Positions 1 to 10,897 of a stretch of DNA of 64,000 nt are shown piece by piece. Origin of the DNA: Rhizopus sp. PT2906 (taxonomy: Eukaryota; Mucoromycota; Mucoromycetes; Mucorales; Rhizopodaceae). Numbering within the stretch: position 1 is the stretch's first letter; the number at the start of each line of letters is the position of its first letter. Location: assembly GCA_025529335.1 (NCBI GenBank), contig JAMYHX010000134.1:1-64000 (forward strand), written 5' to 3'. Under the pieces are notes generated by a model, which worked only from the letters and a program-made list of their open reading frames with translations, made no database searches and was not told the DNA's origin. Position numbers and translations under genes: made by a program.

Positions 1-42
1 AGGATCGCTTTCAATCAAGCACCAATTTCCTTCGTCAGCCAT
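1..42 (-). CDS. UCH37/UCHL5-like deubiquitinase, N-terminal fragment
   Basis: The first 14 codons of a protein run off the left edge. The ATG is the complement of 40-42 and the residues read MADEGNWCLIESDP. The WCLIESDP string matches the start of ubiquitin carboxyl-terminal hydrolase 37 (UCHL5), a cysteine peptidase of clan C12 that trims ubiquitin chains at the proteasome lid. Only the first beta-strand region is present, so neither the catalytic Cys/His/Asp nor the C-terminal ULD helix can be checked. The identification rests on this short conserved string alone. Confidence 0.55.
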   Translation of the reverse strand, partial: MADEGNWCLIESDP

Positions 43-443
43 ATTATTATTAAAGAAAAAAGTGTACACGACATCAGTTTCAAACGCAAGTCATAGAGCT
101 GAGTTTTCGAAGGGTGCATGTACAGTGCCCTCCAAAAGATAGCAGCCATTTTTTAAAAGACAGTTTTTTTTAATGCTATTAAAGACTAAACAGTAAAGAA
201 AGTGACCCTTTTGTAGCTCTGTTACAGTTATAAGAGAAGAGAAATAACGGATAAAGATCATTTACATTAGAATATCGAAAAACATGAGAGTTGTAAAGCA
301 ATCTTGGGATTTTTTATTGTCTTAGTATTTGTTGAGTCCACCACGAGCTTTTATCCTCACCTTCGTAATCATAGACAGCATAAAAAAACATTTAAACCAG
401 TAGAGAAAGTGCTTGTAGCATTAATCTTCTCGTTTATTTCCTC
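43..443. other. Intergenic, upstream of the UCH37-like gene
   Basis: About 400 bases between the UCH37-like start and the stop of the next minus-strand gene. It is AT-rich with short T and A runs. I see no open frame or RNA gene; it should hold the promoter of the leftward gene. Confidence 0.4.
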
Positions 444-1125
444 TTACGCGTAGTATATACCACAAAGACTGGCTACCAGTCCACCATTCCCCCCCAAGTT
501 TTCAACTTCTGTGGCTTTCCTTCTAAAAGCGAGTGCGATGATCAGCAAGGCTTCATCAAGATTAAGATGGCTTGTGAAAGCCTTTGGAAGATCAAATACT
601 GCTTTATCCTTGCCCTTTCGACCCATTTGCCCAATTTGAGATCGCTGGTATATGTAATTGTGCAGGTAGAGCAATTGATTTTCATCCAATGTGATGGAAG
701 CATCCTTTTTCTTCTGACCTGGTTATAGATGGGTTAAGTTGGGTCAATGATGAAGAATAATAAACAAAACTTGCAGCAAACTCTCGATTACAGAATAACT
801 ATTGGGAGCACGAATAACATTCCATGATCAAGGATATTCCGTAATAAAGCTTATGCATCGACAATCCAGGTGAATATTGCAGAAGATTCAAAACGGTGGC
901 CATGAAGTTCGAAAATGGCATTCCATTATCGCGAATATTCCGTATTGCTATATTTCGTAATCGAGAGGCTACTGTATGTACCGTTGTTCTCTCCGAAAGA
1001 AGGTCAATTGCTGAAGAAGTAATAGCAATCGTTTCTTGAAGAGCCTTCTGTTGTCTTCTCAAAATCTAAAGTCTTTCTCCAGATGAAAGAAACTTTAAAA
1101 GAGGAGGGGGGTCGAGAGAAATCAT
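444..1125 (-). CDS. Unrecognised two-exon gene with an in-frame TAG
   Basis: Two exons fit together: 1125-819 and 718-444, joined by a 100-nt intron (719-818) with a weak GTTATT donor and a CCAG acceptor. The joined frame is 194 codons from ATG (1125-1123) to TAA (446-444). It is open except for one TAG at codon 20 (1068-1066), in the context GERL-TAG-ILRRQQ. The product would be mostly helical and soluble, with no membrane segment and no family I recognise. Without the TAG it would have to start inside the frame, where no early ATG exists, so it is either a gene with a nonsense mutation (CAG to TAG is one step), a readthrough case, or a mis-modelled start. The coding-like composition on both sides of the TAG argues that this was a gene. 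Confidence 0.4.
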
Positions 1126-1423
1126 TCTGTTGTTAAAAAACAAAGTATTCAAGAAGAAGAAGAAGAAAGGTTAAAGCCTTTAAATAGCTTTTAAGCTATT
1201 CGATGATTCCCAATTGGCACCTTTGAATTTGATTGATCTTTGTGTTACATAAGCTTTCGCTCTGACTTGTTACATATAAACTTGAACTAAAATGCATCAT
1301 ACTCTTTAAGCATATTGAGTATAGTGTACAGTTTCATTATACACACAAGCAAATGAGTCAGGTAATGATGCATATTTTATTCTACTTCCACCCACTGCCT
1401 ATGATGCTGTCAACTAAACTTAT

Positions 1424-1740
1424 CAATGTGTGGCATCCCGTTAAGCTTGCTCAAGAACCTAAATATTTTCATATTGTTTGATGTAGATTACGGCTTTTAT
1501 AAACTTTCAAAAAGAAGAGACAGAAGAATTTTTTATTATAATTTTATATTGTCAACAAAGATACAAAGTCATCCATGTGCAATCATGATAAATTCGCGTT
1601 TATATCAAAGAGTATCCCACTGGGCAGCCATAGGTTAGATATACATTTTGGTAGCATGAGGTTGTATAGTAACTCCACAAGTATAGGAGAAGAAGCGCCT
1701 TATTTTCTGGTACATGTAATGTTCAAATTTTTTTATTGTC
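1424..1740. repeat. Diverged duplicate block, copy 1
   Basis: Roughly 300 bases that align by eye with 2313-2581. Shared landmarks in the same order are AATGTGTGGC at the left end, a TTTTCAA-AAGAAGAGA segment, TAATTTTAT..TGTCAA, CATGTG.AAT.ATGATAAATTC, TATATCAAAG and the right end TATTTTCTGG. Identity looks like two thirds. On the minus strand both copies begin PEN[KR] followed by a leucine-rich stretch, so the ancestor may have been coding on that strand. Confidence 0.55.
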
Positions 1741-1980
1741 GTTATTTTTGTTATAAAAGGAGCGCGATTTTTCTTTTATGTAGTGTATCCTTTAACTTCG
1801 TCTCACCAATCACCTCTATTTCATCTCTGTAATCAAAGTCGATAGTATTTATGACTTTAAATAGCAACACGCGTAAATCTGAACGCTGCTTGACTGACAG
1901 AATGTTAAAGCTCTCTTTCTTTTTACCATCTTTGCTTTTCTATTGTAGGATGTTTTTAATGACTTCCAAGTTGTATGATT

Positions 1981-1981
<1 letters not shown>

Positions 1982-2017
<36 letters not shown>
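1982..2017. repeat. A36 homopolymer
   Basis: Thirty-six consecutive A on the plus strand, the longest homopolymer in the window. It sits between the two diverged duplicate copies and at the end of a minus-strand open frame (ATG at 2218) whose reading becomes poly-Phe through it. It could be a retroposition scar, microsatellite growth or an assembly artefact. Confidence 0.7.
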
Positions 2018-2019
<2 letters not shown>

Positions 2020-2218
2020 TTTTCTTTTCCTTGTTCATAGCAATGCCCCAGCTCACTCTTCCGGTTGTTTTAGCAATGAAATCTTCAACGAAGGCATTGT
2101 CATCTGTTGTCAAGTTAATGTTATGATACGCTACTGCTGTGAGGTTGCTTATCTCTGCAGTATCCTCTATAGGAGTTACTTCCCTTTGCTTTTCATCAAA
2201 TTTTCTTGCTTGTTGCAT
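2018..2218 (-). pseudogene. Coding-like fragment, unrecognised
   Basis: A minus-strand ATG at 2218-2216 opens about 65 codons of ordinary-looking protein (acidic, starting MQQARKFDEK) before running into the poly-T complement of the A36 run. No upstream or downstream exon is evident. It lies between the two diverged duplicate blocks and may be a relic of the same ancestral minus-strand gene. No family recognised. Confidence 0.25.
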
Positions 2219-2312
2219 GAAAAAGATTTCACCGTTTATTGCATGCTGTATAGTTTTTTTTTTTTTTCTTTTGGTAGATTGTTTTCTATGATGAAGCCCA
2301 ACAAAACCTTTG

Positions 2313-2581
2313 AATGTGTGGCGCCATGCTAAGCATGGCTTTATAAAGTTACCGGCTTGTTTTGTTTCTTTTCAAGAAGAGATAAAAAGAAATGTTGTTA
2401 TTTTAATTTTATGCTGTCAATTTGATCAACAAAGGCCATCTAGCTCATGTGTAATTATGATAAATTCATTCCTTATATCAAAGGATATCCTATTACGCAG
2501 AGGCTTGGGTAATGTGAAGCTGTATATTGACGCCACAAGTAGCTCCAGCAGCAATAACCTATTTTCTGGCGCTAAACGATT
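2313..2581. repeat. Diverged duplicate block, copy 2
   Basis: The partner of 1424-1740, about 0.9 kb away in direct orientation; see that entry for the shared landmarks. The minus strand holds an open stretch of about 45 codons ending at a TGA. No intact gene spans it. Confidence 0.55.
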
Positions 2582-2772
2582 AGACTATCATCATATATGT
2601 AATCACTTCAAGCCAAACACACAAACATCGCGATCATTAAAAAAAGGCAACGAATTGGGATGTTAAATATGTATAATTTATTAAAGCCCACAAAAAGCGC
2701 TATATATTAAATCACTTTTTAAATCATGTACACACAGAGATATTTTGTAAATTATGAACAAGAAAGGGTGGC

Positions 2773-4296
2773 TTATTTCTTGCCAGCCTTGGCAGCAGAC
2801 TTGGTGGTCTTACCGGCCTTGTCAACCTTTTCAACAGACTTGATGACACCGACAGCGACGGTTTGACGCATGTCACGGACAGCGAAACGACCAAGAGGAG
2901 GATAGTCAGTGTAAGCTTCAACACACATGGGCTTGGAAGGAACCATCTTGACAATAGCAGAGTCACCAGACTTAACGAACTTTGGTGCATCTTCAAGCTT
3001 CTTACCTACACACCATCAAGACCATTAGTATTGTGTTAAAGAAGACCATTGGAAGTGTTAATGAAGTCCATGCAAGATTCCAAGATTTTTGAAATCAGGC
3101 AAAAACTATTAACATTTCCAAGGCCGGAGTTTAAATATATATTTGTACTTACCGGAACGACGATCGATCTTTTCAATCAATTCAGCGAACTTACAGGCAA
3201 TGTGAGCGGTGTGACAATCCAAGACAGGAGCGTAACCAGCACCGATTTGACCAGGGTGGTTCAAGATGATAACTTGAGCAGTGAAAGAGCCAGATTCCTT
3301 AGCGGGGTCGTTCTTGGAGTCAGAGCAGACGTTACCACGACGGATATCCTTGACGGAAACGTTCTTGACGTTGAAACCGACGTTGTCACCGGGGAGACCT
3401 TCAGCGAGGGTTTCGTGGTGCATTTCGACGGACTTAACTTCAGTGGTGACGTTAGCGGGGGCGAAGGTGACAACCATACCAGCCTTGATGACACCAGTTT
3501 CGACACGACCGACGGGGACAGTACCGATACCACCGATCTTGTAAACGTCTTGAAGAGGAAGACGGAGAGGCTTGTCAACAGGACGAGTAGGAGGGTCAAT
3601 GTTGTCGATGGCTTCCAAGAGAGTCTTACCAGTCTTGTTACCAGCCTTGGTTTCCTTGGTCCATCCCTTGAACCAGGGCATGTTGGTGGATTCTTCCAAC
3701 ATGTTGTCACCGTGCCAACCAGAGATGGGGACGAAAGGAACAGACTTGGGGTTGTAACCAATCTTCTTGATGAAGGAAGAAACTTCCTTGACGATTTCGT
3801 TGTAACGAGCTTCGGACCACTTGGTGGTATCCATCTTGTTAATGGCAACGATCAATTGACGGACACCGAGGGTGAAAGCCAAAAGAGCGTGTTCACGGGT
3901 TTGACCATCCTTGGAGATACCGGCTTCGAATTCACCAGTACCGGCAGCAATGATAAGGATACCACAATCAGCTTGAGAGGTACCGGTAATCATGTTCTTG
4001 ATGAAATCACGGTGACCGGGAGCATCAATAACGGTGACGTTGTACTTGGGGGTTTCGAACTTCCAGAGAGCGATATCAATGGTGATACCACGTTCACGTT
4101 CAGCCTTGAGCTTGTCAAGAACCCAAGCGTACTTGAAGGAACCCTTACCGAGTTCAGCGGCTTCCTTTTCGAACTTTTCAATGGTACGCTTATCAATACC
4201 ACCACACTTGTAGATCAAGTGACCAGTAGTGGTAGATTTACCAGAATCGACGTGACCAATAACGACAACGTTAACGTGAGTCTTCTCCTTACCCAT
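2773..4296 (-). CDS. TEF1: Translation elongation factor 1-alpha
   Basis: eEF1A delivers aminoacyl-tRNA to the ribosomal A site as a GTPase in the cytosol. Two exons: 4296-3153 and 3005-2773, with a 147-nt intron falling inside the conserved RRSG|KK segment near the C-terminus. The model is 458 residues, the usual family length. Visible motifs are the P-loop GHVDSGKST near residue 14, DAPGH, and the guanine-specificity motif NKMD. The start is the only ATG giving the canonical MGKEK terminus. The coding strand is codon-optimised, rich in ATC, AAG, GGT and GTC, as expected of a very highly expressed gene; this bias leaves the opposite strand open for over 1.2 kb, which I do not regard as a gene. 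The pyrimidine-rich leader upstream and a TATA element at 4544-4551 fit strong transcription. Confidence 0.98.
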
Positions 4297-4970
4297 GGCT
4301 ACAAAAATAATGGTTAATTTTGTTGTTTGGCTGAAAGACGTGTGTGTATACGTTACTTGATGAAAGTTTAATGTAAAGAAGAAAAAATTAAAACAATGGC
4401 CCAAAAAAAATTTCTCTATTTAAAAAAATTTTTGATAAATCCCGCAGCCAAAAGCCACAATGGAAATGGTCACAATAACATTTTCTGATTGGACTGTACA
4501 ACAAGCGTCTTTTTTAAGTTGAGGTCGTTCTTTTGCCTGTCTCTTTATATACAAAGCAATTATATCCTCAACTTGAGCTAGAAAGCATGACTATTGATAT
4601 ACAAGGTCTCTTGTCTCTGTTTATACGTTTATTTTGATCTTTTTCCACTTTCAAAACGGATATTCGGAGTTGAAGTTGATTCTTCTTTTTTTCCATTCAA
4701 TCTTCACTCCGCCCGATGAACAAAATAAACAAATCAAAAGAGGTATTTTGTCCACAAAAATGGAAAACTCAAAAACTAGAAATGTAGAGTATTATTTTCA
4801 TGGTTCATGATTCTTTTTATTTAAACTCCATAAATCATCTTGCTGCGGTTTTACAAGTCCCCAAAGTAAAAAAAAAAAAAAGGGGTAAATCAAATGAAAA
4901 ATGCAGCCATGAAAAATTTTATTGTTTGAGTAACCTGTAAATCAAACAAACGAAAATACTATGTACAAAG
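4297..4970. other. Intergenic, EF-1alpha promoter region
   Basis: About 670 bases between the EF-1alpha start and the RasGEF stop. It holds the EF-1alpha leader, its TATA candidate, and the RasGEF 3-prime end. There is an A12 run near 4869. No further gene seen. Confidence 0.5.
4544..4551 (-). promoter_or_regulatory. Candidate TATA box of the EF-1alpha gene
   Basis: The minus strand reads TATATAAA about 250 bases before the EF-1alpha ATG. The distance leaves room for a pyrimidine-rich leader. Supported only by sequence resemblance and position. Confidence 0.4.
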
Positions 4971-6897
4971 TTATGAATTGGTATCGTTTTCTTCTTTTGG
5001 TTCAAGCTTCAAACTCTTTGCGTAAAATACTTGATCATCTTGTTCAACAGATTCGAGTATTCTTTTAATATAATGTTGAATTTCATCTACTTCAATGAAT
5101 CGATAATGAATTTGAAATTGATCAATCTCATTCAACACTTTGGTCGTCTTGATGTATTTATCAAAATTCACTAGCCTTTTACCACCAGGAGACATACGAT
5201 AGTCTGCATTACCATCATCAATAAATGTTACATCTGTTAGGTAGACACCCAAGAAAGGTAGACAAGGTGCCACCGCTGTCTTGAGTCTGGATCGGTATTC
5301 GGCAAAGTTACGCTGTGAGTCTGTGGCCTTGTAGATAGGTTCCCAGATTGACCGGTACTTGCTTGAGACATATTCCCACGTCTTTTTAAGTCGGATAATG
5401 CAGGTTGAGTCAAGTGCAGACCGAATGGCCATCAGAGTATTATAGTTGTTCATATGTAAACAAGCCTAACAAATGCATATAAATAAATAAACATTAAAAC
5501 AGTAACTGTCTACTTACATCACCCACTTTGATCCAGTACTTGATTAACTGGGCTCGCTTCTTGACGTCATTTTCGTTCAATATGCTTCCCGATATCCAGC
5601 TTGTGATCTGTGTACTCTTTTGGATCATAGCTTTTACGTGTACAGCCTTACTCTCGCCATGCTTCTTTTTAAACTCCTGACCTATAATTTCGTACGGTCT
5701 GATCTGACAAAATAAGGCGTTTTCAAGGAGAGTGATCTGCCGTGCGAGCTCGACAGGGTCAATATCCTGAAGATGAATAGCCGACAACAGGGGTTCGGGC
5801 GACATTAACGCACGTTTGAGTGTGTTTCGAGTTGACTTGCTGATGATAGATGGCGGGTATACGTTATGATCATCAAATAAGGAGAGATTTGAAAAGATGG
5901 AACTGTTGTGGCTGCTGGAAGAAGAAGGTGGCTGTTGTGATTGTTGTTGTTGTTGTTGTTTAGAAGGTGACTGGCCTTTAGTAATAAGCTATATTGGTGA
6001 TCAGTATTATCCCTTTTAATTAAACACAAAAATGAACTTACAGCTTTGTGAATTATATTTGCCATGCGTTTAGCCGGACTAGGCATAACTTGACTCATGT
6101 CACGTTCAGTAAACTCGAGTAGTTCCTTTTGAACAGCAGCGTCTCGGCTATAGTCAAAGTAGGATTCTAACCACGTCTTGATGACATTATAAACACGTAA
6201 ACGCACAGGGATCAACACACGACTGGTCCAAATAGCCAACTCTTCCTCGGATAATGATTCAGGAGGCTGCAGATGGAATCGTTGGATCAATAATCTCACT
6301 AATTCTTCTGGATTGGTGAACAAACGAAAGTTATAAAAGAAGGCACGAATAAATAAGAGGTCTACAACGTTAAGATTAGCAAACAACTCCTTAAAAACTA
6401 AATTAAACTCTAACTACCTGGAGATTTTTCATGCAGAGTTAATAGTTGTACCAATGCCTCCAGTGTGGCGCCTGTGAGATAACCATCCTGATTGAAGATT
6501 GCATCCTCTTCTGATAACTGAGTATCCTTCAGGAACTCATATTCCTACATTTTCAAGCGTTATTCTATATTGATTAGGATCGCCATATGTTCATTACCTT
6601 ATAAGGAGTATTTGCAGGAGGAAGAGGAGGAACAATTTTGGAATCTAATGAAGATCTACTTGGGGTCTTGGCAACATCAGGTAAGCTCTCATAAGAAGCG
6701 ATCGATCGAGATTTATGAAGCGAGGAACGTAATGATGTTAAACTAAGACCTCTTGGTCGTCTCTTGGATGCAGTAGATACAGTATGCTTTGGAATTGGAG
6801 GGGGAGTAGAACTATTTACAGACGATGCTCGGGCGCGTAATGAAAGATGGCGAACAGGAAGTGGCTGTTGTTGATGTTGATGTTGATGGTAATGATT

Positions 6898-6935
<38 letters not shown>

Positions 6936-8397
6936 GAATTTTTGAAACTAAATGATCAGAGATAGATGGCTTCAATACGATCGTTTCTTCCTGCTCAGAT
7001 GCAGAAAGTTGCTGCTGAATTGCTTTTAGGCTCGAGATCTTTCGATTCATCATCTCTAGGTTGTTGTGGAAAGATTTAGACGAAATCATGACCTCTTCTT
7101 CATTTGGCGTTGGTTGTTCAATAGTAGATGTGGAGGATGATGACGATGACGATAGCAAGCAAGTGCGCAAATTGTCAGCACAATGATTGATTGTTTTGAT
7201 CACTTGTTCGCAGCAGTGATTGAGATGATCCAGCTCAAGTGCGTAGTCTTCTTCTTTACCCATGTGACTTGATGCGGCACGAATAGCAGTGACGAGATTA
7301 GTGATGGCACTGTAGACAGATTCCTTGGCAAACACGAGTGAAACCAGTTGGGGATCTTCTGGTATGATGGATAAGCCTTTATCAATAAAGTCGTCAAGAC
7401 TAGAGCAGACATACTCAATGACTGATAAGTAGCCCTTGACGGCTTCTACAACTTTTCTAGTCACTTCTAATAATTCCATAGCTTTATCTTGATGACGTTT
7501 CTCGAGAAATTGAGGTAATTGGGCGAGTAAATTGGAGAGTAATTCCTTAACGACGTTTTGATGTTCGAGTACAGATTGTAATACCTGATCAACATTTAAT
7601 TTGACAGATGAGGTTGAATTTGAGTAATAGTCCGAGTACAAATTAGTTGAAAATGTTGAGGAGGCAATGGATGAACATCGTGAGGAAGCAGAGCCATCGA
7701 GTACGGAAGATGTGTTCACAAGTAGTTTTTCGAATTGATTGAGCTCTGTGAGCAGTATATCTATAATCTCTTCTATATCTTGGTCGTGCTGTTTGTATGC
7801 CAAGGCTAGTTTGTTTAAAATGCAAAAGACATGTATTCTTTGTTTTGCCATTTCGGGATATACTTTTAACAATGGACTATCCTTATTGTAAATGTTGAAT
7901 TCTATAAGGATAGATCTTATACAGGAAACGAGATGGGGAATATGTACTGATTCTTGGATGTTACTATTGTATTCTTTGATAACCTTCTTTGTTATCTCTG
8001 TGACTTCTTCCATGAATGATAATCTATGCTCTTGTTGTTGTTGTTGTTGTTGTTGTTGTTCTAATTGTTGCTCTTTTTGTTTTTTTAATTGCTCCTGTTG
8101 CCAGTGAATCAATTCATCATTTTCAGGTTCAAAGTCTATACTCGATCTTTTAGCTTCACCGATTCTTCCAACATAATTACTTGGGAACCATCCTCTGATA
8201 TCACCACACTGACCATCCCACCAACCAGAATCATCTCTGTTGAATACTTCTATAATAGATCCTTTCTTAAAGAATAAGCATGTTACTGGTTCATCTGTGA
8301 TAGGAGCTGAAGAAGGTAGATAGTCATGAAGTGCCTGTACAAAATGGGACGTGTGTGTAGACACAATAGGAGATGTAGGTGGTGAAAGCGAAGTCAT
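4971..8397 (-). CDS. SH3-domain Ras guanine nucleotide exchange factor (Cdc25 family)
   Basis: A GDP-GTP exchange factor for a Ras-type GTPase, expected at the plasma membrane upstream of cAMP or MAP-kinase signalling. Five exons: 8397-6598, 6544-6418, 6361-6042, 5988-5518, 5465-4971; introns of 51-56 nt, all in frame; 1070 residues. An SH3 domain lies at about 18-79 (ALHDY, WWDG, GWFPSNYV). A long Ser/Gln-rich middle follows, then the RasGEF-N module at about 600-700 and the Cdc25 catalytic domain at about 815-1055, with DPVELARQITLLE, the NNYNTLMAI helix and RLKKTWEYV. Two glutamine runs and one histidine/glutamine patch interrupt the linkers. The start MTSLSPP is chosen because upstream in-frame codons read a low-complexity Phe/Leu leader. 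SH3 at the N-terminus matches Cdc25/Bud5-type fungal GEFs; which Ras is the partner cannot be told. Confidence 0.93.
6898..6936 (-). repeat. Glutamine-coding (CAA)n tract in the RasGEF gene
   Basis: Thirteen uninterrupted CAA codons on the coding strand give a Q13 run in the disordered linker between SH3 and RasGEF-N. A pure codon tract like this is prone to length change. Confidence 0.85.
8032..8060 (-). repeat. Second (CAA)n tract in the RasGEF gene
   Basis: About nine CAA codons in the Gln/Glu/Lys-rich segment just after the SH3 domain, again uninterrupted. Confidence 0.8.
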
Positions 8398-9219
8398 ATC
8401 ATGTATATAAAGAACAAAGAAAAGAGAAAAGAGAGAGAGAGAGAGAAAAGGGAAAAAAAAGGGTTTATAGTTATAAAACATGTTGCCTGATATTATATAG
8501 ACACACATGGTTGCGCTATTTTAAATAAATACCATAAGGTTACGCCAATCAAATACACATTGTTCTTAGACCATAACCATCTCTCTTTCTCTTTCTGTCC
8601 TTCTCTTTTATTCATTTATCTTTCTCTGCCCTTTCTTGCTTCCTATGGTTGATACATATTATCTTGTAATGACAAATAATAGCCTCTTTAATTTATAAGA
8701 ACACTCTTACCATATAAATCTAACGCCAATTTATATATTTAATGAAACAATAACTATCCTAGTTGATCCGAGTTATATTATGGTGTAACATCCACTACTT
8801 GCGTGCCTGTCAAACAGTTCAACTCTGTCTTGCTTGCTTTTTTTCTTTCGTGATCTCCCCCCCTTTTTTTTTCTTATGCAGAACAAATAAAAATCCTACA
8901 TCAAATTTAGACGCGATATATATTTTATATACAAATATAGTAAAATAAGCTCTTCTCCATTTCTTAAATGACCCCTTGAAATTCACTCGAGCAAATAAGT
9001 TACTTTAGTATTAAGCTAATTCTAGATATTTTCTCTCTCTCTCTTTCTCTCCTTCTTTGCCTATTACTTCTCCCTCAATTGTAACCTTATTGTTACTTTT
9101 TTGTGTATCATACGAAATTACACAAGCTTAACACGTTTTAACATTTTTGTGGAGTGATAAAATAAATAACTGGAAAGGGAGGGGGGTTGGATTTATTCCG
9201 TAGTCACAGTTTGTGCATA
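8398..9219. other. Intergenic, RasGEF promoter region
   Basis: About 820 bases with (GA)n and (CT)n short tracts (near 8426-8445 and 9034-9050) and pyrimidine-rich stretches. No gene recognised. Confidence 0.5.
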
Positions 9220-9903
9220 TTAAGCAACTGCATCTAGTGTTTGTTTGTTTATTTCATGTTGCACTTTTTCCACCTGCTCATCTACTTGTTCGCCACTTAA
9301 TCCCTTTTTACTTTCTCTCACATCAAATGCCTATCATTAAATTAATTACCTATTATAAAAATGACTTTCTAAATTACCTGAAACATGGCTACAATATATT
9401 CAGACAATGGCTTAACACACCATCGAGTAGGACGTAATACATGTTCAAACCATCCGATATGTCCACCCTGTGCTGTTGTGGCCAAGACAACATTGGGATT
9501 ACATTTGATTTCGTCATAAGGTATGCATTGTGAGTAAGCAATAGGGTCATCTAATGCAGTAAGACACAGCAGGGGAATCTTGACATGTTCAATGAATCGA
9601 CATGAACTAGCCTCTCTATAATAATTATTCACAGTTGTATAGCCAAAAATCTTTCTCGTGCAAGTATCATCAAATTCACGAAGGGTTCGTGCGGCTAATA
9701 CCTCTTCAGGATTTACTTTACCGCCCTTTTCAAGTACATGCATATGTCTGCTATTGGATTAGATCAACTGATATTTATAATAATGAATTGATCTTACTTG
9801 GAAAAGATTCGTTTTAGGTTTTCTGCCATGGCAGGGGAATACACTGTTTTACCCATAAAAGAAGATTCCATGTGGTCCATAGATCTATTAAGGTATAAGT
9901 AAG

Positions 9904-9942
<39 letters not shown>

Positions 9943-10770
9943 CGCTCTAAAATCATATGGATTTGCAACAGATACTGCGGCCTTGAACGGTGTCTTTTCT
10001 TTCTCTTCTCCGAGATACTATAGAGTACAACATTAATAATCTTTACTTTATGATCTTTATTTACTGTACCTTGACCAAAATATTGGCTCCAAGCGAGAAT
10101 CCAATGGCAACCAATGGGGTATCATCACCTAGTTTCTTTTGGATATGTGCTAGTACTACTCGGAGATCGTCTGTATAGGCGCCATTATACAACTGTGGTG
10201 TTATGATTTCTGATTCAGCACATCCTCGACTGTTCATAACAACTGCACGATAATTAAAAGGTGGATGAACAAGCTATATATATATATATATATATATTCT
10301 TAGTATCAATCATGTATATTCCATGGATTTTTTTTCCTTTACCACTTCCAACAAGCTACGGACATAAGATTCATGACTTCCTCCGGTTAATCCATGAAGA
10401 ACGACGAGTGTAGGTACCTTTTGTTCATCAGGAATTCGAGGTAATGTCCAATCAATAGCTACTTGACCACCATCTGGTGTTTGAACCAATTCTCTAATAA
10501 GAAGGGGAGTTAGTCCAAAGGAGATGATAACCTTTATCTATTTTACCTTTCATAATTGACATCTTTTACTGTAGGTGAATAATTATAATAAGCTGCATAA
10601 CCAGTTTGAAGATGACCATTAAATAGATAGGGTGTTGGATGATACACTGCTTTTGGTCCATAAAGTGAAGGACACTTTTGTTTGATATAATCTACAAGTG
10701 AGATACTCTCCTTTCCTACTGGCTTTATTTCTACTGGCTTTAGGTTATGAAACAAATTTACTTTACTCAT
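9220..10770 (-). CDS. YheT-type alpha/beta hydrolase (Eht1/Eeb1/ABHD1-3-like)
   Basis: A serine hydrolase of the family that includes yeast medium-chain ethyl ester synthase/esterases and animal ABHD1/3. Seven exons: 10770-10547, 10493-10343, 10273-10070, 10017-9944, 9884-9798, 9750-9378, 9330-9220; every join keeps frame; 407 residues. The family signature PTPYLFNGHLQT is near residue 53, the oxyanion region HGLTGGSHESYV follows, the nucleophile elbow GFSLG puts Ser at about 185, the acid is Asp314 or 315 in LDDP, and His344 sits in GGHIGWF. There is no signal peptide or clear membrane anchor. Two introns contain long (TA)n tracts. The last exon adds 36 charged residues with no homology I recognise. 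The exact substrate, ester or phospholipid, is not predictable. Confidence 0.93.
9908..9939. repeat. (AT)16 tract inside a hydrolase intron
   Basis: A perfect dinucleotide repeat of 32 bases filling much of the intron between exons 4 and 5 of the YheT-type hydrolase gene. Confidence 0.9.
10275..10298. repeat. (TA)12 tract inside a hydrolase intron
   Basis: A perfect TA repeat that abuts the 3-prime splice site of the intron between exons 2 and 3 of the hydrolase gene, so the acceptor TATAG is itself the end of the repeat on the coding strand. Confidence 0.9.
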
Positions 10771-10897
10771 TATATAAAACAGACACACACAAGAAAAGAC
10801 AAAAATTGAAAAAAAAGGGATATCCTTTTATTGACATAATTAGGGGGCGGATTACATAATGCTGAATCCGGAGTTTCATTTTTAGCTACTGGGACCT

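Noticed and set aside
719..818. Frameshift explanation for the 444-1125 gene near 810
   Set aside because: A GTTATT...CCAG intron joins the two parts in frame, so no indel is needed there; only the TAG at codon 20 remains unexplained.
3049..4317. 422-codon open frame antisense to EF-1alpha
   Set aside because: It mirrors the EF-1alpha exon and arises from its strong codon bias, which avoids codons that would read as stops on the other strand. Its composition (Asp/Thr/Gly/Val-rich) matches no family.
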